Positions 58,274 to 64,000 of a stretch of 64,000 nucleotides of DNA are shown in pieces (position 1 is the stretch's first letter; each line of letters starts with the position of its first letter). The translations under genes and the position numbers were made by a program. This stretch comes from 13-2-20CM-68-14 sp046733295 (lineage in GTDB: Bacteria > Actinomycetota > Thermoleophilia > Gaiellales > Gaiellaceae), in contig JBKPOY010000038.1 of the NCBI GenBank assembly GCA_046733295.1, positions 12,127 to 76,126 on the forward strand. The letters are read 5' to 3'. The notes below the pieces were generated by a model. It did not search any database and was not told the DNA's origin. It saw only the letters and a program-made list of their open reading frames with translations.

Positions 58274-58651
58274 ATGCGGCACCGCAGATCCGGCAGGAAG
58301 CTCGGGCGCGACGCGTCCCACAGGAAGGCCCTCTACGCCAATCTGACCGCGTCGCTGATCGAGCACGGCCGGATCCGGACCACCGTTGCAAAGGCCAAGG
58401 AGGTTCGTCCCGTCGCCGAGGAGATGATCACGCTCGGCCGGCGGGGCGACGTCCCTGCCCGCCGCCAGGCGTTGAAGTTTCTCCGTTCGCAGGACGTCGT
58501 CCACAAGCTCTTCAGCGACGTCGGGCCACGCTTCGCCGACCGGCCCGGCGGCTACTCGCGGATCGTGAAGCTCGGCCCGCGGCAGGGCGACGCGGCCGAG
58601 ATGGCCTACCTCGAGCTCGTCGACTTCGTCCCGCGCAGCGGCGGGCAGTAG
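58274..58651 (+). CDS. rplQ: 50S ribosomal protein L17
   Basis: The product has 125 residues. MRHRRSGRKLGRDASHRKALYANLTASLIEHGRIRTTVAKAKEVRPVAEEMITLGRRG is typical; the C-terminal part YSRIVKLGPRQGDAAEMAYLELV completes the fold. It ends the alpha operon. The next plus-strand gene is truA; a convergent VIT-like gene lies between, its stop only 7 bases from the rplQ stop. Confidence 0.97.
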   Translation: MRHRRSGRKLGRDASHRKALYANLTASLIEHGRIRTTVAKAKEVRPVAEEMITLGRRGDVPARRQALKFLRSQDVVHKLFSDVGPRFADRPGGYSRIVKLGPRQGDAAEMAYLELVDFVPRSGGQ

Positions 58652-58657
58652 CGGCCG

Positions 58658-59137
58658 TTACGCCGCCGCGCTGCCGAGCGCGGCGCTGACGACGGCGATG
58701 ATGATGCCGCCGAGCGTCACGGTTCCTAGCGCGCGCACGAAGCTGACCTCGAAGTAGCGCCAGCGCAGCCACGCGAGTGCGAGCAGCTCGCCAGCGACGA
58801 CCGCGATCGCGATCACGATCGCCGCGCGGTAATGGGGGATCAAGAACGGCAGCGTGTGCAAGATCCCGCCGACGAACGTGCCGAGTCCGGTGATCGAGCC
58901 CCGGGCGATCGGGTTGCCGCGGCCGGTGAACTCGCCCGTGTCGGAGAGGCCCTCGGAGAACGCCATGCTGACGCCGGCGCCGATGGCGGTCGCAAGGCCG
59001 GCGTAGAAGGCCACGTGCGGCTCGTGCGTGGCGAGGGCGACTGCGAAGATCGGCGCGAGCGTCGACAGCGAGCCGTCGATCAGCCCGGTCATGGCAGGCT
59101 GGACTCGCTGCAGGAGGAACGTCTGCTGCCCAGTCAT
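58658..59137 (-). CDS. VIT1/CCC1-family membrane transporter-like protein
   Basis: The product has 159 residues from ATG 59137. Four to five membrane helices are evident. The motif LIDGSLSTLAPIFAVALA near the start and the helix GLATAIGAGVSMAFSEGLSDTGEFTGRGNPIARGSITGLGTFVGGILHTLPF resemble vacuolar iron/manganese transporters and the membrane part of rubrerythrin-VIT proteins. No ferritin-like domain is attached. A longer in-frame start at 59251 would overlap truA and is unlikely. A TAAACT -10-like box lies 10-15 bases upstream on the minus strand. It interrupts the common rplQ-truA adjacency. Confidence 0.72.
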   Translation of the reverse strand: MTGQQTFLLQRVQPAMTGLIDGSLSTLAPIFAVALATHEPHVAFYAGLATAIGAGVSMAFSEGLSDTGEFTGRGNPIARGSITGLGTFVGGILHTLPFLIPHYRAAIVIAIAVVAGELLALAWLRWRYFEVSFVRALGTVTLGGIIIAVVSAALGSAAA

Positions 59138-59216
59138 CTGACTAGAGTTTACCAGACGATGTGCAAATTCTCCGATCATAAGGCAAACCTGACAAACGCT
59201 GTTAGGGGCCCCTGAC

Positions 59217-59939
59217 GTGCGGCTCAAGGTAACGCTCGAGTACGACGGCACCGGCTTCCGCGGCTGGGCTGCGCAGCCGGGTCTACGGACGGGCGAGGCG
59301 GTGTTGCGCGAGGCGCTCGGAGCCGTCTTTCCGCGGTGGGAAGGGCTCGCCGTGGCCGGTCGGACCGATACGGGCGTTCACGCACTCGCCCAGGTCGCGA
59401 GCCTGGACGCCGAGGGCGGACCGCCTGTCGAGCGCGCCACGGAGGCGCTGAACGCGGAGCTGCCGCCGGATCTCGCGGTGACGGCGGTCGAGGTCGCCGC
59501 GCCGGATTTCCACGCCCGCCACTCGGCGATCGCGCGCAGCTACCGCTATCGCGTCTACCGCCGCCGCTCCCGGTCGCCGTTCGAGGCGAGCCGCAGCTGG
59601 TGGTACCCGCGGCAACTCGACGAGGAGCGGCTCGCGGAGGCCGCCGACGTGTTGGTGGGCGAGCACGACTTCACCGCCTTCACGCCCACTGAGACCCAGC
59701 ACGAGGTCTTCACCCGGACGGTCGAGTCAGCCGCGTGGCACCGCCGCGGCGAAGCGCTCGAGTTCGAGATCACGGCGGACAGCTTCCTTCGCCACATGGT
59801 GCGCACGCTCGTCGGGACGATGCTCGAACGGCCGCCGAGCGAACTCGCGTCACTGCTCGAAGGCATACCCAGGTCCGAAGCGGGTACGACCGCTCCCCCC
59901 TGGGGCCTCTATCTCGTTTCGGTTCGGTACGCCTCCTGA
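59217..59939 (+). CDS. truA: tRNA pseudouridine(38-40) synthase TruA
   Basis: The product has 240 residues. MRLKVTLEYDGTGFRGWAAQPGLRTGEAVL, the catalytic GRTDTGVHALAQVA with D51, and FHARHSAIARSYRYRVYRR and ADSFLRHMVRTLVGTML are all family marks. It modifies the anticodon arm of many tRNAs. GTG 59217. It commonly follows rplQ, so the VIT-like gene is the intruder. A hairpin and a REP pair follow the stop. Confidence 0.96.
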   Translation: MRLKVTLEYDGTGFRGWAAQPGLRTGEAVLREALGAVFPRWEGLAVAGRTDTGVHALAQVASLDAEGGPPVERATEALNAELPPDLAVTAVEVAAPDFHARHSAIARSYRYRVYRRRSRSPFEASRSWWYPRQLDEERLAEAADVLVGEHDFTAFTPTETQHEVFTRTVESAAWHRRGEALEFEITADSFLRHMVRTLVGTMLERPPSELASLLEGIPRSEAGTTAPPWGLYLVSVRYAS

Positions 59940-59942
59940 CCC

Positions 59943-60043
59943 GGTGTCCGACACCAAGGCGAGCCGCGGAAAGCGCCGGTGAGCAGGCGCTTTCTGACTT
60001 TCGTATGGAATTCGTGACGCTCCCGTAACGGTGTCCGACGTGA
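59943..60043. repeat. Paired REP-like palindromes after truA
   Basis: GGTGTCCGACACC (59943-59955) and GTAACGGTGTCCGACGTGAGG (60025-60045) are about 80 bases apart, the same spacing as the pair at 8002/8086. The second copy is preceded by CGTGACGCTCCC, close to the sequence before the copy at 14952. Between them lies the truA terminator-like hairpin. Confidence 0.8.
59969..60000 (+). terminator. Terminator-like hairpin after truA
   Basis: GAAAGCGCC (59969-59977) pairs perfectly with GGCGCTTTC (59986-59994) around an 8-base loop; TGACTTTCGT follows. It lies between the two REP copies. Confidence 0.6.
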
Positions 60044-60076
60044 GGGCATGGCCGAAACGGCCAAGCCCTCATCGGG

Positions 60077-60988
60077 CTAGTGGAACCTCGCGAGGCAGCG
60101 GCCTCCCGCTCCCGGGAGGCTGGACTTCTTGCACGGCGGGAGCTCGTCGCCGGAGCGGACGGACTCGACGACCTCCCGGATCGCCTCGAGCACGAGGTCC
60201 GGGTTGTCGTCCTGGATCCCGTGGCCGCTGCCCACCGCCTCGACGAGGCGGCCGTTCGTGGAGCCCTTCAGGTACTCCTTGCCGGAGTTGACCGCGGAGA
60301 GGAAGATCGCGGGCCGGTCGCCGAGCTTCACCTTCAGCAGGGGCGGATACGGGTCGCCGTAATCGACGCCGCCGGCGCCGTCCCTCAGGACGCCGGTCGC
60401 CTCGTAGGGATCGGTCCCGTCTACGTAGACCGCGCCGGCGACCTCGTCCGGATAGTCGGCGGAGTAGGCGAGCGAGTAGATGCCGCCGATCGAGTGTCCG
60501 ACGTAGACGAACGGTCGGTCGACGTTCGCGAGGTCGAGCAGGTTGTGGAGCTCGCTCGCGACGAGTCTGACCGGAGCCGGCCGGTCGTCGGGCCGCGGAT
60601 CGCTGCGACCCAGGCCGGCACGGTCGTAGGCGCAGGTGCGCGTCTCTCGACGCACATCGCCCTCGATGCGCTGCCAGGCGTCGACGTGGTCACCGCCCAG
60701 GCCGGCCTCGAGCAGCACGGTCGGCTCGCCTTGCCCGTGGCACTCGAGAAACAGCGGGTAGCCGCCCACGTCGAAGCGCTTGGCGAACGGGCGCTGCTGC
60801 TCGCTCCCGCAACCTGCCAGGACCGGGAGCGCAAGCGCGACCGCGAGGCACGCGAGGCTAGAAGCGGTACGAATGGCTGCGGCTGAGGAAGAAGCCGTGG
60901 TCGCTCGCGTTGCGGCAGCGCAGCCCCCGCAGGCGCGAGGTGCAGGTAAAGCCGCCGCGGGTCCAGCTCGAGCCGTATGCCAGGACAC
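60077..60988 (-). CDS. Alpha/beta-fold hydrolase, probable lipoprotein
   Basis: The catalytic core has the nucleophile elbow GHSIGG, the oxyanion region LEAGLGGDHVDAW near the start of the domain, an acid in the VDGTDPYEATG region and a histidine in AVGSGHGIQDD. The segment IRTASSLACLAVALALPVLAGC is a perfect lipoprotein signal with lipobox LAGC. The only standard start in frame (GTG 60988) lies 38 codons further up, deep inside the neighbouring gene. A start at the ATT at 60874 would give the expected lipoprotein, but ATT is rare. Substrate unknown. The last residues include CKKSSLPGAGGRC, a possible disulfide. Confidence 0.8.
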   Translation of the reverse strand: MSWHTARAGPAAALPAPRACGGCAAATRATTASSSAAAIRTASSLACLAVALALPVLAGCGSEQQRPFAKRFDVGGYPLFLECHGQGEPTVLLEAGLGGDHVDAWQRIEGDVRRETRTCAYDRAGLGRSDPRPDDRPAPVRLVASELHNLLDLANVDRPFVYVGHSIGGIYSLAYSADYPDEVAGAVYVDGTDPYEATGVLRDGAGGVDYGDPYPPLLKVKLGDRPAIFLSAVNSGKEYLKGSTNGRLVEAVGSGHGIQDDNPDLVLEAIREVVESVRSGDELPPCKKSSLPGAGGRCLARFH

Positions 60989-61298
60989 GTGAGCGGAGCA
61001 GGATCGCCGTGTCCCCGTGGCACGTGACCGTCGCCCGGCCGGTGCGGCCGAGGGAGTAGCTGTCGCCCCAGTCGAGGTCGCAGGCGCGCGGCCGCGGCGG
61101 ACGCGGCCTCAGGCCGGTGCGGATGTCGCAGCGGAGGCTCGGGCCGGGGCCGAGGCCGCTCGTGTAGACGCAGCCGATGTTCCCCGAGGGGAGGCGGAAG
61201 GCCGCAACGACCGACGCGGATGCGCCGGCAGGCAGCGCAGCCGGCAGCGACGCGAACAGCGAAGCCAACAGCACGATCCCCAGGGCGCTCGCCTTCAC
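60858..61298 (-). CDS. Small secreted cysteine-containing protein (DUF6636-like)
   Basis: From GTG 61298 the product has 146 residues. A signal peptide (MKASALGIVLLASLFASLPAALPAGASA) is followed by FRLPSGNIGCVYTSGLGPGPSLRCDIRTGL and a second half CTSRLRGLRCRNASDHGFFLSRSHSYRF. The PSGNIGC and RCDI motifs and paired cysteines match a family of small secreted actinobacterial proteins (DUF6636 from memory, unverified). The 3' end overlaps the long form of the hydrolase gene. Its start is 34 bases from that of divergent ligA. Confidence 0.7.
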   Translation of the reverse strand: MKASALGIVLLASLFASLPAALPAGASASVVAAFRLPSGNIGCVYTSGLGPGPSLRCDIRTGLRPRPPRPRACDLDWGDSYSLGRTGRATVTCHGDTAILLRSRVLAYGSSWTRGGFTCTSRLRGLRCRNASDHGFFLSRSHSYRF

Positions 61299-61332
61299 GG
61301 GCCCGATCGTATCCGTCGCTAGCATCAACCCA

Positions 61333-63354
61333 GTGGCCGCACCGGCGCAGAAGGACGTGCAAACACGGCTCGACGAGCTCCGTGCCGAGCTCAACCACCA
61401 CCTGTACCGCTACCACGTCCTCGACGACCCGGAGATCTCCGACGCCGAGTACGACCGCCTCTACGACGAGCTGAGGGCCCTCGAGGAGGCGTACCCGGAT
61501 CTGACGACGCCGGACTCGCCGACCCAGCGCGTGGGCGCACCCCCCTCGGAGCGGTTCGGCAAGGTGACGCACCTGCAACCGATGGGCTCACTCGACAAGG
61601 TGACCGACGACGAAAGCCTTCGGAAATGGGCCGCCGACGTGCGCAAGCGGCTCGACTCGGACGAGCCCGTCGCCTATGTGATCGAGCCGAAGATCGACGG
61701 GTCCGCCGTCAGCCTCACCTACGAGGATGGTGCGTTCGTCCGCGGCGCCACGCGGGGTGACGGCTTCGTCGGAGAAGACGTGACGCCGAACCTCCGGACG
61801 GTCAAGTCGATCCCCCTGACGATGCGCACTCCGGATGGTGAACCGCCGCCGGCGACGCTCGAGGTTCGGGGCGAGATCTACATGTCGCTGCAGGCGTTCC
61901 GGCGGCTGACCGAACGGCAGGTGGCGGAGGACAAGAAGCCGTCACCGAACCCGCGGAACGCCGCGGCGGGGTCGCTCCGGCAGCTGAACCCGAACATCAC
62001 CGCCGAGCGTGAGCTCTCGATCTGGGTCTACGGGGTCGGCCGGCGGGACGGCCTCACCGCGGAGACGCACAGCGAGACCCTCGAGTGGCTGCGCGAGCAC
62101 GGCTTCCGGACGAACCCCTACGCCGAGCGCCTCGAGTCGATCGACGACGTGGTCAAGGCCTGCGAGGAATGGGAGCTCCGCCGTGCCGAGCTCGACTACG
62201 AGATCGACGGCATCGTGATCAAGGTCGACTCGCTCGACCAGCAGGCCCGCCTGGGCGCGCTCCACGAGCGGCCGCGCTGGGCGAGAGCGTTCAAGTGGGC
62301 GCCGATGACCGCGACGACCCGCTTGAACAAGATCGCGATCAGGGTCGGGCGCACGGGCGCGCTCAACCCCTGGGCGATGCTCGAGCCGGTCGAGGTCGGC
62401 GGAGTCACCGTCTCGCGGGCGACCCTGCACAACGAGGAGGACATCAACCGCAAGGAAATCCGCGAGGGCGACGACGTGATCGTCCAGCGGGCGGGCGACG
62501 TCATCCCGCAGATCGTCGGTCCCGCGGGCGCCCACCGACCGGGGACGAAAGTCTTCCGAATGCCGAAGAAGTGCCCTCTTTGCGGGGTAAACATCGTCAA
62601 GCCCGAGGGTGAGGCGATGCACCGCTGCCCGAACCGCGACTGCCCGTCGCGCGGGATCGAGACATTGAACAACTGGGTGATGGCCGCCGCGGACATCGAG
62701 GGGGTCGGAGAGCAGCTCGTTCGCCGCCTCTGGGATCTCGGGCTCGTCCGGTCCGTGCCCGACCTCTACCGGTTGACGAAGGAACAGCTTCTCGAGCTCG
62801 ACGGCTTTCAGGAGAAGAGCGCGGGGAACGTCGTCTCCTCGATCGAGCGCTCGAAGGAGATCCCGTTCCGGCGGGTCCTCTACGGCCTCAACATCCCCGA
62901 CGTCGGCGGCGTCACCGCGCGGATTCTCGCCAGCGCGTTCGGCTCGATCGACCGGCTCCTCGCCGCGACGGTCGAGGAGCTGCAAGAGGTGGACGGGATC
63001 GGCCCCGACCGAGCCGCCTCGATCGCGGAGTGGTTCGCCGACGAGGTCAACCGTGGCCTCGTCGAGGAACTGCGGGATCTCGGGCTGCGGCTCGAGGCGG
63101 GTGACGAGGACCGGCCCGTCGAGGGTCCTTTGAGCGGGCAGACGTACGTGATCACCGGCACGCTCGAGGACTACAGCCGCGACGAGGCGAAGACGGAGCT
63201 GGAGGCTCTCGGAGCGAAGGTCGGCGACTCCGTCTCGAAGAAGACGGCCGGTGTGATCGTCGGCGAGAGCCCGGGCTCGAAGCTCACGAAGGCCGAGAAG
63301 GCGGGCGTCCCGATCCTCACCGAGGCCGACCTGAAGAAGCTACTGCGCGGCTAG
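61333..63354 (+). CDS. ligA: NAD+-dependent DNA ligase LigA
   Basis: The product has 673 residues. Order of domains: Ia (RLDELRAELNHHLYRYHVLDDPEISDAEYD), adenylation domain with the AMP-accepting K120 in EPKIDGSAVS, OB fold, four-cysteine zinc finger (CPLCGVNIV and CPNRDCPSRG), helix-hairpin-helix repeats (IEGVGEQLVRRLWDLGL; VDGIGPDRAASI) and a C-terminal BRCT domain (GQTYVITGTLEDYSRDEAK). GTG 61333 gives the expected N-terminus; the frame is open further upstream into the opposite gene but without homology. The 3' end overlaps the convergent PBP4 gene by 15 bases. Confidence 0.97.
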   Translation: MAAPAQKDVQTRLDELRAELNHHLYRYHVLDDPEISDAEYDRLYDELRALEEAYPDLTTPDSPTQRVGAPPSERFGKVTHLQPMGSLDKVTDDESLRKWAADVRKRLDSDEPVAYVIEPKIDGSAVSLTYEDGAFVRGATRGDGFVGEDVTPNLRTVKSIPLTMRTPDGEPPPATLEVRGEIYMSLQAFRRLTERQVAEDKKPSPNPRNAAAGSLRQLNPNITAERELSIWVYGVGRRDGLTAETHSETLEWLREHGFRTNPYAERLESIDDVVKACEEWELRRAELDYEIDGIVIKVDSLDQQARLGALHERPRWARAFKWAPMTATTRLNKIAIRVGRTGALNPWAMLEPVEVGGVTVSRATLHNEEDINRKEIREGDDVIVQRAGDVIPQIVGPAGAHRPGTKVFRMPKKCPLCGVNIVKPEGEAMHRCPNRDCPSRGIETLNNWVMAAADIEGVGEQLVRRLWDLGLVRSVPDLYRLTKEQLLELDGFQEKSAGNVVSSIERSKEIPFRRVLYGLNIPDVGGVTARILASAFGSIDRLLAATVEELQEVDGIGPDRAASIAEWFADEVNRGLVEELRDLGLRLEAGDEDRPVEGPLSGQTYVITGTLEDYSRDEAKTELEALGAKVGDSVSKKTAGVIVGESPGSKLTKAEKAGVPILTEADLKKLLRG

Positions 63355-64000
63355 CACGGTCACGAACCGGTCCTGGGCGCGCCTCGCCCACCAGTAGGAG
63401 ACGGGGTGGCCGTTCTGAAGCACCGAGAACACGTACCGCCTACGAACGTACCCGGAAAGGGTTGACGCGACGGACGTCGTGCCGGTCTTCGCGAGCACGG
63501 CTCCGCGCGCGGGCGGCCGGCGGAGCCGGTCGCGCAGCGTGCCGTTTCGGCCCGCGACCGCGAGAGCGGCAACGAACGCAGGCCTGATCTGCGGATCCTC
63601 CCAGGCGACGCGGAGGATCCCGACGAGCGCCCGCGCGGTGAGACGGTTGTAAGGCGAGAGCCCCGACCCGTCGACGAACCGCACGCCGCCGAGCGGGACG
63701 CCCGCGCCCGCGAGCACCTCCCGCACCTGTCGGGAACCGCCAAGGCTCGTCCCGACGCCACCGTCGACCGTGCCGAGCTGCTTGAGGAGCAGCTCGGCGG
63801 TGAAGTTGTCGCTCTCCCGGTCCATGAACCGGACGATCCGCGCGAGCGGGGGCGAGAGCACGTGCCCCAGCGGCTCCGCAGCCTCGCCGGCCCTGCCGAC
63901 GAGTGCCCGGCCCGTGACCGTCACGCCGTTCCGACGGAGCGTGTCCTTGAAGAGCGAAGCTGCGGCGAGGGCCGGAACGGGGGCGTGCCGGTGCCGGAAC
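63340..64000 (-). CDS. dacB: D-alanyl-D-alanine carboxypeptidase, PBP4/DacB type (5' part beyond window)
   Basis: The frame is open to the end of the window, so only about 220 C-terminal residues are visible. The S13-family SxN motif is in DRESDNFTAELLLKQLG and the KTG motif in VLAKTGTTSVASTLSGYV; the catalytic SxxK lies outside. GSGLSPYNRLTARALVGIL is another typical block. It trims peptidoglycan stem peptides outside the membrane. The gene is convergent with ligA and overlaps its last 15 bases. Confidence 0.9.
   Translation of the reverse strand, partial: FRHRHAPVPALAAASLFKDTLRRNGVTVTGRALVGRAGEAAEPLGHVLSPPLARIVRFMDRESDNFTAELLLKQLGTVDGGVGTSLGGSRQVREVLAGAGVPLGGVRFVDGSGLSPYNRLTARALVGILRVAWEDPQIRPAFVAALAVAGRNGTLRDRLRRPPARGAVLAKTGTTSVASTLSGYVRRRYVFSVLQNGHPVSYWWARRAQDRFVTVLAAQ

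Overview
The window is one high-GC stretch (roughly two thirds G+C) with frequent GTG and TTG starts and tightly overlapping genes. It joins a type IV pilus (T4P) locus to the complete core ribosomal-protein and RNA-polymerase region. No secretin (PilQ) or outer-membrane gene is present, so the pilus looks like a monoderm system. Gene order, start-codon usage and protein style suggest a deep-branching actinobacterium, most likely Thermoleophilia/Gaiellales-like. That placement is an inference; no 16S gene is present to test it.

Region 1 (1-17485) is the T4P locus. On the plus strand lie the end of a PilT-type ATPase, a transglycosylase/M23 cell-wall enzyme, a PASTA protein, PilW- and PilX-like minor pilins, prepilin peptidase PilD, extension ATPase PilB, retraction ATPase PilT, the PilM-N-O-P-like inner-membrane platform and PilC. 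On the minus strand lie two nearly identical major pilins, a thioredoxin-fold-like membrane protein with a small partner, and a PilV-like minor pilin. Eight sites just upstream of these units share a GCCGATA -10 element about 12 bases after a TAAA/TCAA-like octamer, which is the sigma-28 (FliA/SigD/WhiG) promoter architecture. A REP-associated tyrosine transposase (RAYT) sits inside the locus, and matching palindromic repeats occur beside it and at two distant sites.

Region 2 (17528-21980) holds housekeeping and accessory genes: an isochorismatase-like hydrolase, PdxH, a creatininase-family protein and a two-permease ABC-2 exporter with its ATPase.

Region 3 (22060-34336) runs tRNA-Met(CAT), rpmG, secE, nusG, rplK, rplA, rplJ, rplL, rpoB, rpoC and ends at a strong terminator. 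Regions around 34359-37484 carry a secreted protein of unknown function and a GAF-GGDEF diguanylate cyclase, with a second palindromic repeat family between them.

Region 4 (37657-59939) is a fused str-S10-spc-alpha cluster: rpsL, rpsG, fusA, tuf, rpsJ, rplC, rplD, rplW, rplB, rpsS, rplV, rpsC, rplP, rpmC, rpsQ, rplN, rplX, rplE, rpsN, rpsH, rplF, rplR, rpsE, rpmD, rplO, secY, adk, map, rpmJ, rpsM, rpsK, rpsD, rpoA, rplQ, then a VIT-like gene and truA. infA is missing from its usual place between map and rpmJ. Several ribosomal proteins carry long low-complexity tails (S3, S5, S17, L10, L15, L22). The S5 tail is built from palindromic tandem repeats. The rplC start codon lies inside a predicted 15-bp perfect stem.

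Region 5 (60077-64000) has a lipoprotein alpha/beta hydrolase, a small secreted protein, ligA and the end of a PBP4-type carboxypeptidase gene.

The strongest candidates for something undescribed are the sigma-28-like pilus regulon, the rplC antisense stem, the palindromic repeats inside rpsE, and the RAYT/REP family.
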